From NCBI RefSeq assembly GCF_052162025.1, contig NZ_CP197401.1, positions 4,154,001-4,218,000 of the forward strand: 64,000 nucleotides of DNA. Direction: 5' to 3'. The notes beneath the pieces are model-generated. The model worked only from the letters and a program-made list of their open reading frames with translations. It was not told where the DNA came from and made no database searches. Made by a program: the position numbers and the translations under genes. The stretch comes from Methylobacter sp015476545. GTDB taxonomy: Bacteria > Pseudomonadota > Gammaproteobacteria > Methylococcales > Methylomonadaceae. Numbering within the stretch: the first letter of the stretch is position 1; each line of letters begins with the position of its first letter. Shown here piece after piece: positions 8,347 through 17,370 of the stretch.

Positions 8347-10194
8347 TTAGCGTTCCAGATAGGTATAAGCCGTCAGGCCCGCGACCAGCTCTTTCTCGTA
8401 GTCCTGCCGCTCCTGTTCGCTGACAGGGCTCCTGGCCAGCTTTTCACGATAGGCGGCTTTCAGTTCCTCGGGACAGATATGAACGTAATCCAGCAGATCG
8501 CCGACATGCTCGCCTTCAAGCAGATCGTAAAAATGATACCCGCTGTCGTCGAGCTCGATATTGATCGAATGCGTGTCGCCGAACAGGTTGTGCATATCGC
8601 CGAGGATTTCCTGGTAGGCACCCAACATGAAGAAGCCGATCAGGTACGGTTCCTTGCAGTCGATTTCGTGCAGCGCCAGTGTCGTTTCGATGTTCTGCCC
8701 ATCGATGTACTGATCGATGCGGCCGTCCGAATCGCAGGTCAGATCCTGAATTACCGCCCGCCGTACAGGGCGCTCGTCCAGCCGGTGTATGGGCATGATC
8801 GGGAAGATCTGCTCGATGCCCCAGATGTCGGGCATGGACTGGAACAGCGAGAAGTTGCAGAACACCTTGTCGGCCAGCTTCTCGCTCAGCTCCTGCAATA
8901 TCGTGGCTTCGCTCTGGCTTTTCGGATTCAGGCTGTTTTTAATCTGCTGGCAGATGACCGCATAGTCGTTCTCGGCCTGGGCCAATTCTACGATGCTCAG
9001 CTTATCCTGATTGAACTGCGCGCGGGCTTCCGACAGCGCGAATTGCGCGTCATGGTAACGCTCGACGATGTTCTGCCCGTTGGCCAGAGGCTGTTTGGCC
9101 GAGTCATTGGTATAGACCGATTCGATATCGGTCACGTTAGTGATCAGGACGGCATGATGGGCCGTGATTGCGCGGCCCGACTCGGTGATGATGTCGGGCT
9201 GCGGCACCTGCTTCTCGGCGCAGATTTCGGCGAAGCTGCGTACGATGTTCTGCGCATATTCATCCATGCTGTAATTGATCGATGACTCGCGCCGCGACCG
9301 GCTGCCGTCGTAATCGACGCCGAGGCCGCCGCCGGCATCGATGATTTTTACGGGAGCCCCCTGGCGGTGCAATTCGACGTAGAATTGCCCGGCTTCTTTC
9401 AGGGCGACCTTGATGTCGTGGATGTTGGCGATCTGCGAGCCCATGTGAAAATGCATGAGCTTGAGGGTATCGAGCAGTTCCGCTTGTTTGAGGCGCTCGA
9501 TCAATCCCAGCACTTCATTGGCATGAAAGCCGAATTTGGATTTCTCGCCGCCGCTGTTCTGCCATTTGCCGGCGCTGATGCTGGCCAGCCGGATGCGCAC
9601 ACCCAGTTGCGGCCTGACGTTCAACCGCGCGGCTTCCTCGATGATCAGTTCCAGTTCGGAAGGCTTTTCAATGACCAGAAACAGGTTCAGCCCCATTTTC
9701 AGGCCGATCAGCGCCAGGCGGATATAAGCCCGATCCTTGTAGCCGTTGCAGATCACGACAGATTGCGTCGATAGCGCCATGATGGCCAGCAGCTCCGGCT
9801 TACTGCCCGCTTCCAGCCCGACATTATCGGAAGCCAGAATGCCCTCGACGACTTTGCGCTGCTGGTTGACCTTGATCGGGTAGACGGGCGTGTAGCGGCC
9901 CTGGTAATCATTGTTGACGCAGGCTTTCTCGAAGGCAGCCTGCAGGCGCCGGACTCGGTCTTTGAGGATGTCGGTGAAGCGCACCAGGACCGGCAGGGAC
10001 AGGTGCTTGTCCTTGAGCGATCCGGCGATTTCATACAGATCGATTTCGACGGCTTTGTCGGAGCTCGGCCTTACGCAGACGTGCCCTTCGGCATTGATCG
10101 CAAAGTAACCGTCGCCCCAGTTTTGTATGCCGTAGGTCTGCGCCGAATCCTCGAGAGTCCACGTCTTTGAATCACTTAAATACAACTTTTTCAC
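8347..10194 (-). CDS. speA: Biosynthetic arginine decarboxylase
   Basis: Catalyses arginine to agmatine plus CO2 with pyridoxal phosphate, the first step of the agmatine route to putrescine. YPIKVNQQ near residue 105 holds the PLP lysine; GLEAGSKPEL, HFHMGSQIANI and DAGGGLGVDYDG are the expected barrel motifs of SpeA. The 615 residues are slightly shorter than E. coli SpeA. Translation starts at GTG 10192-10194 after AGGCGGA. It diverges from speE across 72 bases, placing two polyamine genes back to back; agmatine-to-putrescine enzymes and speD are not in the window. Confidence 0.95.
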   Translation of the reverse strand: MKKLYLSDSKTWTLEDSAQTYGIQNWGDGYFAINAEGHVCVRPSSDKAVEIDLYEIAGSLKDKHLSLPVLVRFTDILKDRVRRLQAAFEKACVNNDYQGRYTPVYPIKVNQQRKVVEGILASDNVGLEAGSKPELLAIMALSTQSVVICNGYKDRAYIRLALIGLKMGLNLFLVIEKPSELELIIEEAARLNVRPQLGVRIRLASISAGKWQNSGGEKSKFGFHANEVLGLIERLKQAELLDTLKLMHFHMGSQIANIHDIKVALKEAGQFYVELHRQGAPVKIIDAGGGLGVDYDGSRSRRESSINYSMDEYAQNIVRSFAEICAEKQVPQPDIITESGRAITAHHAVLITNVTDIESVYTNDSAKQPLANGQNIVERYHDAQFALSEARAQFNQDKLSIVELAQAENDYAVICQQIKNSLNPKSQSEATILQELSEKLADKVFCNFSLFQSMPDIWGIEQIFPIMPIHRLDERPVRRAVIQDLTCDSDGRIDQYIDGQNIETTLALHEIDCKEPYLIGFFMLGAYQEILGDMHNLFGDTHSINIELDDSGYHFYDLLEGEHVGDLLDYVHICPEELKAAYREKLARSPVSEQERQDYEKELVAGLTAYTYLER

Positions 10195-10266
10195 TCCATT
10201 CCGCCTAAATACGACAGAATTCTAATATAATATTGATTTGTTTATTCGTTTTTAGGAACACAGATA

Positions 10267-11118
10267 ATGAATCCGTCTCAGTGGTTTACCGAGCAAGCTC
10301 CAGGTGCAGAATCCGCCTTTTCGTTAAAATTTAAACAAAAGTTGCACGAGGAGCAATCGGAATATCAATTTATTGAAATTTATGAAACCGAGGATTTCGG
10401 CAATTTGATGGTCATCGACGGCTGCACGATGGTATCAACGCGCGATAACTTCCTCTATCATGAGATGATGAGTCATCCGGTCTTATTCACGCACCCCGAT
10501 CCGAAACGCGTCTGGATCATCGGCGGCGGCGACTGCGGCACCTTGAGGGAAATCTTGAAGCACCCGTCCGTCGAACAGGCCGTACAGATCGACATCGACG
10601 AGCGCGTCACGCGGCTGGCCGAAATCTACTTCCCCGAATTGTGCGAATCCAATAACGATCCGCGCGCCGATCTGAAATTCATCGACGGCATCAAGTGGGT
10701 CAAAGATGCCGAGCCTAATTCTGTGGACATCATCATCGTCGACAGCACCGATCCGGCCGGCCCGGCCGAAGGCCTGTTCAGCAAGGCATTCTACCGCGAC
10801 TGCTTCAACTGCCTGTCCGAGCACGGCATGGTCGTGCAGCAAAGCGAATCGCCGCTGTATCACATGAAGCTGATCGGCGAGATGCGCGATGCCATGAGTT
10901 CGGCCGGTTTCGAACACCTGCAGACGCTGTTCTTCCCGCAAGCCATCTATCCGTCCGGTTGGTGGAGCGCCACGATCGCCAGCAAAGCCAGCCTGGCAAA
11001 ATTCAGGGAACTGGACTCCGCCAACAAAAATTTTGACACGACTTACTACAATGTCGACATCCATAAGGCTTCACTGGCCCAGCCTGAGTTTTTCAAGAAA
11101 GCCCTTGGTTTGAAGTAG
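10267..11118 (+). CDS. speE: Spermidine synthase (polyamine aminopropyltransferase)
   Basis: The 283-residue protein has the SpeE N-terminal beta domain (WFTEQ, SEYQFIEIYETEDFG) and the methyltransferase-like core: VWIIGGGDCGTLREIL for decarboxylated SAM binding, the acidic QIDIDERV, and IIIVDSTDPAGPAEGLF with the catalytic Asp and gatekeeping loop. The DCG in place of the common DGG is a natural variant. It transfers an aminopropyl group to putrescine. It is divergent from speA and lies eight bases upstream of a MarR-type regulator that is probably co-transcribed. Confidence 0.95.
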   Translation: MNPSQWFTEQAPGAESAFSLKFKQKLHEEQSEYQFIEIYETEDFGNLMVIDGCTMVSTRDNFLYHEMMSHPVLFTHPDPKRVWIIGGGDCGTLREILKHPSVEQAVQIDIDERVTRLAEIYFPELCESNNDPRADLKFIDGIKWVKDAEPNSVDIIIVDSTDPAGPAEGLFSKAFYRDCFNCLSEHGMVVQQSESPLYHMKLIGEMRDAMSSAGFEHLQTLFFPQAIYPSGWWSATIASKASLAKFRELDSANKNFDTTYYNVDIHKASLAQPEFFKKALGLK

Positions 11119-11126
11119 TCAGTTGA

Positions 11127-11720
11127 ATGCAGGAATTAAAAAACACCTTTAAATTGATCGAACGCATCAGCATCCTGGTGCGTTCGGAAGAACGAAAAAA
11201 GTATGCCGCAGTGGGATTGCAGCCGATCCACATCCAGGTGCTGGACTATCTGTCCCGCTGCAACTGGTGCAGTGACACGCCCGCGGCCGTGACCGACTAT
11301 CTGGGCCTAACCAAGGGCACTGTTTCGCAGACGATACAGGTCCTTGAGCGTAAAGGCTATATCGAGCGCAGCAACGACTCCGAAGACGGGCGCGTCGTGC
11401 ATCTTTCCCTGTCCAAATCCGGCGTGCGCCTGCTGGACGAACTGGAAGCGCTCGATGTGTTCGCGCAGGCCGAGAACGCCCTGGCGATCAAACAATACAC
11501 GACCCTCGGCGATGCATTGAATTCCATGCTGCGGACGTTACAGATAACCAACAATGTCCGGACATTTGGCGTCTGCAACTCCTGCAGCCATTTCGACGAG
11601 ATCGACAATCATTACCAGTGCGATCTGGCCCAGGTGCCGTTAAGCCGTCTGGACACCGAAAAAATATGCCGGGAACATAAGCCAGCCGCTGACAGGCCGG
11701 TGGAAACAGAGAACGATTAA
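11127..11720 (+). CDS. MarR-family regulator with cysteine-rich C-terminus
   Basis: Residues 30-110 form the MarR winged helix (PIHIQVLDYLSRC, LTKGTVSQTIQVLERKGYIERSNDSEDGRVVHLSLSKSGV). The unusual part is the cysteine pattern: C45xxC48 in the winged-helix domain, then C150xxC153, C165 and C181xxH184 in a 50-residue C-terminal extension, suggesting bound zinc or an iron-sulfur cluster. The gene starts eight bases after speE, so it is likely in the same operon and may sense metal or redox state. Ordinary MarR proteins are about 145 residues; this one is 197. Target genes are unknown. Confidence 0.8.
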   Translation: MQELKNTFKLIERISILVRSEERKKYAAVGLQPIHIQVLDYLSRCNWCSDTPAAVTDYLGLTKGTVSQTIQVLERKGYIERSNDSEDGRVVHLSLSKSGVRLLDELEALDVFAQAENALAIKQYTTLGDALNSMLRTLQITNNVRTFGVCNSCSHFDEIDNHYQCDLAQVPLSRLDTEKICREHKPAADRPVETEND

Positions 11721-11779
11721 TCACAACAGGCCGGCATAGTTAGCCGCCTTTTACCTTTAAGTAAAGAGAGAGATATCCT

Positions 11780-12040
11780 ATGTTTGATCCCAAAGCCCTT
11801 GATGATCTTGCCAACCGCCTGGCCGGCGCCCTCCCTCCGGGTCTGAGCAATCTGAAAGAAGACCTGGAAAAAAGCTTTCACGCCATTTTGCAGGGTGCCT
11901 TAGGCAAACTGGACCTGGTCACGCGTGAAGAGTTTGAAGTGCAGAAAGCGGTTTTAGCCAAAACCCGCTCCAAGCTTGAAGACCTGGAAAAACGCGTCGC
12001 GGCCATGGAGGCACAAATCCTTGACAAAGCCGACCTGTAA
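11780..12040 (+). CDS. ubiK: Ubiquinone biosynthesis accessory factor UbiK (YqiC)
   Basis: The 86-residue protein starts FDPKALDDLANRLAGALPPGL, has an amphipathic helix then LVTREEFEVQKAVLAKTRSKLEDLEKRVAAME, the coiled coil of the UbiK/YqiC (BMFP) family. In E. coli UbiK binds UbiJ and lipids and supports aerobic ubiquinone synthesis. It is followed by comM, a common neighbour in gammaproteobacteria. AGAGAGA precedes the ATG. Confidence 0.9.
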   Translation: MFDPKALDDLANRLAGALPPGLSNLKEDLEKSFHAILQGALGKLDLVTREEFEVQKAVLAKTRSKLEDLEKRVAAMEAQILDKADL

Positions 12041-12097
12041 AATATCACAGTGCTGTGGGCGCGACTTTAGTCGCCCTCCTGAAATAAACTTCAACCC

Positions 12098-13606
12098 ATG
12101 GCCTTAGCCGTCATCTACAGCCGGGGCCGCGCCGGCATCAATGCGCCCTTGGTCACGGTCGAAGTACACGTGGCCAACGGCCTGCCGGCACTATCCATCG
12201 TCGGTTTGCCGGAGGCCGCCGTCAAGGAGAGCAAGGACCGCGTTCGCGGCGCGATCCTAAACTCGCGCTTTGAGTTTCCGGCCCAGCGCATCACGATCAA
12301 TCTGGCCCCTGCCGATCTACCCAAGGAAGGCGGCCGTTTCGACCTGGCCATCGCGCTGGGCATTCTGGCGGCATCCAGCCAGATTCCAACCGCAGGCCTC
12401 GACCAGTACGAATGCATCGGCGAGTTGTCCCTGGGCGGCGAACTGCGACCGATCAGCGGCGTGCTGCCGATCGCGATACAGGCCCGCAACAACGGCAGAA
12501 AACTGCTGCTGCCCAGAGAAAACATCGCCGAAGCCGCCTTGGTCAAAGGCATAGAGATCCTGCCGGCCGGCCATCTGCTGGAAGTCTGCGCGCACCTGAG
12601 CGGCCAGAACCTGATACAGCCGGAATTCCCGCAACCTGTACCAGATATGCAGACCGACGGCATCGACTTTGCCGATGTGCACGGCCAATATCATGTCAAA
12701 CGCGCCTTTGAAATCGCCGCGGCCGGCTCGCATAATCTATTGATGCTGGGCCCACCGGGCACCGGCAAGTCGATGCTGGCTTCGCGCCTGCCGACCATTC
12801 TGCCGCTGCTGTCCGAGCAGCAGGCCCAGGAAAGCGCCGCCATCGCCTCGATCAGCGACCAGGGGCTCTATGTGGCCAACTGGCTGAAGCCGCCCTATCG
12901 CGCCCCGCACCATACGGCATCGGCAGCGGCGCTGGTCGGCGGCGGCTCCAATCCCCGGCCCGGCGAAATTTCACTCGCGCACAACGGCGCCCTGTTCCTT
13001 GATGAACTGCCCGAATTTGACCGGAAGGTGCTCGAAGTGCTGCGCGAACCGTTGGAGACCGGCCATATCACGATTTCACGCGCCAGCCGGCAAGCCGATT
13101 TTCCGGCGCGATTTCAATTGATCGCAGCCATGAATCCCTGCCCTTGCGGCTATCTGGGCGATGTCTCGGGCCGCTGCCACTGCACTTCGGAGCAGGTCAT
13201 GCGTTACCGGGCCAGGGTGTCGGGCCCGCTGCTCGACCGCATCGACATGCATCTGGAAGTGCCGAGGGTTCCGCATGAGGTCTTGCGCAAGGGCTCGCCG
13301 GACGGCGAGGAAAACAGCGCGACAATCCGGGCGCGAGTCGAGGCGGCGCGCAATGTCGCCATCGCGCGCAGCGGCAAGGCCAACGCGGCGTTGACGGCCA
13401 AGGAAGTCAAACAGTTCTGCCTGTTATCCGAGCAGGGCCATCAGTTGCTGGAGCAGGCCATGGACAAATTCGGCCTGTCGCATCGTGCCTATCATCGCAT
13501 CCTCAAGCTCGCCCGCACCATTGCCGATCTGGCCCATTCGGAACAGATAGCAATCGCGCATTTGAGTGAAGCAATCAGTTATCGCAAACTGGATAGAAGT
13601 ATTTAA
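12098..13606 (+). CDS. comM: ComM/YifB family Mg-chelatase-like AAA+ ATPase
   Basis: The 502-residue protein has the YifB N-terminal domain (VHVANGLPALSIVGLPEAAVKESKDRVRGAI) and a Mg-chelatase AAA+ core: Walker A GPPGTGKSM near residue 222, Walker B ALFLDELPEF, and the CPCGYLGD insertion. It ends with RAYHRILKLARTIADLAHSEQI. ComM is a hexameric helicase that promotes branch migration during natural transformation. In this window it accompanies type IV pilus genes, consistent with competence, although those genes also serve other functions. Confidence 0.93.
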   Translation: MALAVIYSRGRAGINAPLVTVEVHVANGLPALSIVGLPEAAVKESKDRVRGAILNSRFEFPAQRITINLAPADLPKEGGRFDLAIALGILAASSQIPTAGLDQYECIGELSLGGELRPISGVLPIAIQARNNGRKLLLPRENIAEAALVKGIEILPAGHLLEVCAHLSGQNLIQPEFPQPVPDMQTDGIDFADVHGQYHVKRAFEIAAAGSHNLLMLGPPGTGKSMLASRLPTILPLLSEQQAQESAAIASISDQGLYVANWLKPPYRAPHHTASAAALVGGGSNPRPGEISLAHNGALFLDELPEFDRKVLEVLREPLETGHITISRASRQADFPARFQLIAAMNPCPCGYLGDVSGRCHCTSEQVMRYRARVSGPLLDRIDMHLEVPRVPHEVLRKGSPDGEENSATIRARVEAARNVAIARSGKANAALTAKEVKQFCLLSEQGHQLLEQAMDKFGLSHRAYHRILKLARTIADLAHSEQIAIAHLSEAISYRKLDRSI

Positions 13607-13628
13607 TGGCTTTTAACCCACTCTGTAA

Positions 13629-13669
13629 GGTCGAATTCGCCTAGAGCGCCTGCTTTTGGCATTCGACCC
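13629..13669. repeat. Hairpin repeat, family B (copy 2)
   Basis: GGTCGAAT and ATTCGACC form an 8-bp stem with an unrelated loop (CGCCTAGAGCGCCTGCTTTTGGC) compared with the other copies. It lies 23 bases downstream of comM, so it could also act as a transcript-end hairpin. Confidence 0.65.
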
Positions 13670-13700
13670 GAAACGCCTGTGCTATTCTTTAATATAGTTT

Positions 13701-13766
13701 GCAGGCTGGGTTGGTAAATCCAGCATAAGCGGCTTCAAAATGTTGGGTTTACAAACCCGGTCTACC
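13701..13766. repeat. Dispersed palindromic repeat, family A (copy 2)
   Basis: GCAGGCTGGGTTGG ... CAGCATAAGCGGCTTC ... GGGTTTACAAACCC.GTCTACC matches 206-280 in order and spacing. The GGGTTT-ACA-AACCC part is itself a small hairpin. It directly follows a family B hairpin. Confidence 0.6.
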
Positions 13767-13800
13767 AGCGATAAGCGGCAATAGTCACCAGAGGGGAATC

Positions 13801-14370
13801 ATGAAAAAAAATAGTTTATTGTTGTTGTCCATAGGGCTGGCATCGTTCAGCATGAACACCTGGAGCAATGACACGATCTTCAAATGTAGGAATCAGCAAG
13901 GCAACATCATTTACCAGAAATCGGCCTGCTCGGAGAGTGTTAAAACCGTGTCTTCATGGACATCCGTCATCAAGGAAAAACCGCCCGAAAAAGAACCGGA
14001 GAAAAAGCTTCACCGAGAGCTCGTTATCAAACAGGGCGCCAATGGGCATTATTTTCTGGAAGGCTCCATTAACAGCAAGCCCTTGACATTCGTGATCGAT
14101 ACCGGCGCATCGGTCGTCTCCTTGCCGGTTTCACTCGCTTCCAATGCCGGGATGGCTTGCAAGGATAAAGTCATTGTGGATACCGCCAACGGCCAAACCG
14201 ACGCCTGCACAGCCGTCATTTCGGAACTCAAATTCGGGCATTTCGTAGTCAAAAATGCGCCAGCCAGGGTCGTGCCGAACTTAAGCCAGCCCTTGCTCGG
14301 CATGAATGTCCTGCAGCAATTCAACATGAAGCAGGAAAATGGCGAGATGCGTATCTCGGCGCGTGATTGA
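13801..14370 (+). CDS. Secreted DUF4124 and retropepsin-like aspartic protease protein
   Basis: A signal peptide (MKKNSLLLLSIGLASFSMNTWS) is followed by a DUF4124-like segment (IFKCRNQQGNIIYQKSAC), a charged linker, and from about residue 78 a single retropepsin-like domain: TFVIDTGASVVSLP with catalytic Asp100, and the second hydrophobic-Gly motif QPLLGMNVL. Single-domain members (clan AA, TIGR02281-like) must dimerise to be active. It is 189 residues, probably periplasmic. The GAGGGGAATC site supports the start. Substrate unknown. Confidence 0.8.
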   Translation: MKKNSLLLLSIGLASFSMNTWSNDTIFKCRNQQGNIIYQKSACSESVKTVSSWTSVIKEKPPEKEPEKKLHRELVIKQGANGHYFLEGSINSKPLTFVIDTGASVVSLPVSLASNAGMACKDKVIVDTANGQTDACTAVISELKFGHFVVKNAPARVVPNLSQPLLGMNVLQQFNMKQENGEMRISARD

Positions 14371-14423
14371 TGCCCGACAAGCTGTATAATAGGCCGGTTT
14401 CAGCCTAAGTTTATATAGTAGTG

Positions 14424-16427
14424 ATGGCCAAACTGAATCCACAGCAGCAAGCTGCTGTTAAAACCATCGATCATCCTTTATTAGTGCTAGCCGGCGCCGG
14501 CAGCGGCAAGACGCGCGTGATTACCGAAAAAATCGCCTATCTGATTACCCAAGGCGGCATACCGGCGCGCAATATCGCCGCCGTGACTTTCACCAACAAG
14601 GCCGCGCGCGAAATGAAAAGCCGCGTTTCCAAGCTGCTGGACGACAAGCAATTGCGCGGCCTCAGGGTTTCGACGTTTCACTCGCTGGGCCTGGAAATCC
14701 TGCGCTCTGAGCATAAAACGCTGGGCTACAAGGCCGGCCTGACGCTGTTCGACGAACAGGACAAGCTTACCCTGCTGCGCAACCTGATCAGCCATGACAG
14801 CAAAAACTGCGATATCGACAAAGTCGACCATTATTCCTGGCAGATCGGGCAATGGAAAAACGCCTTCGTCACGCCGGAGCTGGCCGTATCAACGGCAACG
14901 GCCGACCAATACCCGGCGGCCGTGCTTTACAACGACTATATCCGCAGCCTGAAAGCCTACAACGCCGTCGATTTCGACGACCTGATCCTGCTGCCCGTGC
15001 TGCTGTTTCAGGAGCAGCCGGCCGTGCTGGAAAAATGGCAGAACAAGATCCGCTATCTGCTTGTCGATGAATATCAGGATACGAATATCACGCAGTACCA
15101 GCTCGTCAAACTGATTGCCGGCAATCTAGGCCGGTTTACCGTGGTCGGCGACGATGACCAGTCCATCTACGCCTGGCGCGGCGCCCAGCCCGAAAATCTG
15201 GCGCAACTGCAAAAAGACTATGCGCGCCTGAAAGTCATCAAGCTGGAGCAGAATTACCGCTCGACCGGTCGCATCCTGAAAGTAGCCAACCATCTGATTG
15301 CGAACAATCCACACGCGTTCGAAAAAAAGCTCTGGAGCGAGCTGGGCTACGGTGATCCGTTGCGCGTACTGAGCCACAAGGACGAAGTGATCGAAGCCCA
15401 GCAGATCGTATCTGAAATCATCCACCATAAATTCAGGACCGGCAGCAGCTATCAGGATTACGCGATTTTATACCGCGGCAATCACCAGTCGCGGCTGTTC
15501 GAGCGCAGCCTGCGCGAGAACAACATCCCGTATTTCATCAGCGGCAGCACATCGTTTTTTGCCTATTCCGAAATCAAGGACGTGCTCAGCTACCTGCGCC
15601 TGTTCGTCAACCAGGACGACGATGCGGCCTTCCTGCGCATCATCAACACGCCGCGTCGCGAAATCGGCCCGACCACACTGGAAAAACTCGGCGACTATGC
15701 CAACGAGCGCCATATCAGCCTGTTCGCGGCCAGTTCCGAATTGGGCCTGACTCAGAAACTGCCCGAAAAAGCCATGCAGCGGCTGACCAAATTCCGCGAT
15801 TGGGTCATCGATACGGCCGACCGCATCGAACGCGGCGACACCTTCGCCGTCATCGAAGCCATGCTGGATCAGATCGGCTACGAGCACTGGCTACGCGAAA
15901 ACAGCAAGACGCCGGCATCGGCCGAGCGCAAAATGAAGAACGTTCAGGAGCTGATCGACTGGCTCAAGCGCATCAATGAAAAAGATAGCGAGGGAAAATC
16001 GCTGTCCGAGATCGTTTCCAAAATCATGCTGATGGACATCATGGAACGCAATCAGGAAGAAGAAGCCAGCGACCAGGTCAGCCTGATGACCCTGCATGCC
16101 GCCAAGGGCCTGGAGTTTCCGCATGTGTTCCTGATCGGCATGGAAGAAAACCTGCTGCCGCATCAAAACAGCATCGAAACCGATAACATCGAAGAAGAGC
16201 GCCGGCTAGCCTATGTCGGCATCACGCGCGCCCAGCGGACGCTGACGTTCAGCTATTGCACACACAGGAAGCGCTACGGCGAGATCAGCGAATGCGAACC
16301 CAGTCGTTTCCTGAACGAACTGCCGCCCGACGACCTGGAATGGACCAACAAGAAACAATTGACGCCGGAAGTCATCAAGGAGCGCGGCAAGGCCAGTCTT
16401 GCACATTTAAAAACAATGCTATCGTAA
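14424..16427 (+). CDS. rep: ATP-dependent DNA helicase Rep
   Basis: A superfamily 1A helicase of 667 residues: LVLAGAGSGKTRVIT (Walker A), FTNKAAREMK (Ia), DEYQDTN (II), VVGDDDQSIYAWRGA (III), KLEQNYRS (IV), VSLMTLHAAKGLEF (V) and YVGITRAQ (VI). Length and the GAQPENLAQLQKDY stretch fit Rep rather than UvrD. Rep unwinds 3'-5' and helps forks pass protein roadblocks. The frame also has a GTG immediately before ATG 14424; I use the ATG. A TATAAT at 14385-14390 may be the -10 element, without a clear -35. Confidence 0.94.
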   Translation: MAKLNPQQQAAVKTIDHPLLVLAGAGSGKTRVITEKIAYLITQGGIPARNIAAVTFTNKAAREMKSRVSKLLDDKQLRGLRVSTFHSLGLEILRSEHKTLGYKAGLTLFDEQDKLTLLRNLISHDSKNCDIDKVDHYSWQIGQWKNAFVTPELAVSTATADQYPAAVLYNDYIRSLKAYNAVDFDDLILLPVLLFQEQPAVLEKWQNKIRYLLVDEYQDTNITQYQLVKLIAGNLGRFTVVGDDDQSIYAWRGAQPENLAQLQKDYARLKVIKLEQNYRSTGRILKVANHLIANNPHAFEKKLWSELGYGDPLRVLSHKDEVIEAQQIVSEIIHHKFRTGSSYQDYAILYRGNHQSRLFERSLRENNIPYFISGSTSFFAYSEIKDVLSYLRLFVNQDDDAAFLRIINTPRREIGPTTLEKLGDYANERHISLFAASSELGLTQKLPEKAMQRLTKFRDWVIDTADRIERGDTFAVIEAMLDQIGYEHWLRENSKTPASAERKMKNVQELIDWLKRINEKDSEGKSLSEIVSKIMLMDIMERNQEEEASDQVSLMTLHAAKGLEFPHVFLIGMEENLLPHQNSIETDNIEEERRLAYVGITRAQRTLTFSYCTHRKRYGEISECEPSRFLNELPPDDLEWTNKKQLTPEVIKERGKASLAHLKTMLS

Positions 16428-16460
16428 TTTTGCGCGCAATCGGTTAAAATACGCGCTTAC

Positions 16461-16537
16461 GCGCCCGTAGCTCAGCTGGATAGAGCGCAGCCCTCCGGAG
16501 GCTGAGGCCAGAGGTTCGAATCCTCTCGGGCGCGCCA
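16461..16537 (+). tRNA. tRNA-Arg (anticodon CCG)
   Basis: A full cloverleaf of 77 bases: acceptor GCGCCCG/CGGGCGC, discriminator G and encoded CCA; D-arm GCTCAGCTGGATAGAGC; anticodon stem CAGCC/GGCTG around loop CTCCGGA, giving anticodon CCG for codon CGG; T-arm CAGAGGTTCGAATCCTCT. It is the only tRNA seen in the window. tRNA 3' ends are frequent integration sites, but no integrase or duplicated 3' end was found nearby. Confidence 0.98.
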
Positions 16538-17370
16538 TATGACATCCCCTAAAACCGCATTTTTGGTTCTGTGTTCTGCATGCGCCATGCCTTTTAAAAT
16601 CCATTAACTCATAAGGATTTTGACCTTTACCCGCATTTGCACTTTTGGCTCATTCCGAGATAAATCAGCGCGCTTTTGCATTCTGTTTTCCAGAATCTTA
16701 TACGAATCTTCAAAAGCCATCGGGTATAAAGGCGCACCGTCATGAAAAGCCGCAGGCTGCAGCTCAGGAGACCGGCTGATCGAGTCTTGCACGAGAGACT
16801 CCCTCCGGCTTCTTGAAGTTTGTATCTCTTCTCCGCATTCTTGCCCAAAGGCCAAGATATACCCAGCTATGGCATGAGCAACCTGAAAAAAATTAAAACT
16901 TCCATACTGCTGGATCTATAGTCCCACAATTCCTATTCGTTAGGCTGTTCTGGATTTAAGCTGATGCCCGTAACCATCGTTACGGATGATTAATTAACAG
17001 TAGGCGAAGTCGCCCCACAGGTTTTAAAACCACTTGTTTCGGCGGTTAAACAGGCAAACTGCGCAAGTCCTGAAAAGGATAGCATCAACAAAAACCTGAA
17101 AACCAGTAACAATTCAGCTCAATCAGCACCTCAGTCTTAAAACTCATCTCATATTGCGCCAAGAGCGGCAACTTTCCTGCTTCATTGCTGCCAGTGCGGC
17201 ATCAACAATTAAGATATCACAGAAAACACTCTAATAAACAACAAGTTAAACTTGGCACAAACCTCGCAATAGATACTTTCAGGCATAACCTATTTGCCTT
17301 CTATTACCCCTATGTGAACAAGTTTGAAGGATATAGCCGATACATGAAAATGTTTTATTGGAGTTTAAAA
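16538..17370. other. Intergenic region downstream of tRNA-Arg
   Basis: About 830 bases without a supported gene. It contains one MITE-like repeat (17000-17073). Frames on the minus strand around 16604-16855 have no recognisable character. The region is lower in GC than its left neighbour. I looked for an integrase remnant and did not find one. Confidence 0.45.
17000..17073. repeat. MITE-like repeat, family E (copy 1, left end missing)
   Basis: GTAGGCGAAGTCGCCCCACAG, GTTTTAAAA, CCACTTGTTTC and a terminal GCGCAAGTCCTG match 50513-50605 in order. The left inverted end (AGGACTTACGCA) present in the other copy is absent here, so this is probably a truncated copy. Confidence 0.65.

Noticed and set aside
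7460..8350. 296-residue plus-strand ORF opposite the dehydrogenase gene
   Set aside because: His/Gly/Arg-rich antisense frame of a GC-rich gene with no motif; the minus strand has the Rossmann and catalytic motifs.
8479..9285. Plus-strand ORF opposite speA
   Set aside because: Antisense shadow of the well-supported arginine decarboxylase.
16419..16604. Minus-strand ORF reading MARPRGFEPLASASGGLRS across the tRNA
   Set aside because: It is the reverse translation of the tRNA-Arg gene, a well-known spurious prediction.
16538..17000. Integrated element at the tRNA-Arg 3' end
   Set aside because: No integrase and no second copy of the tRNA end was found downstream.
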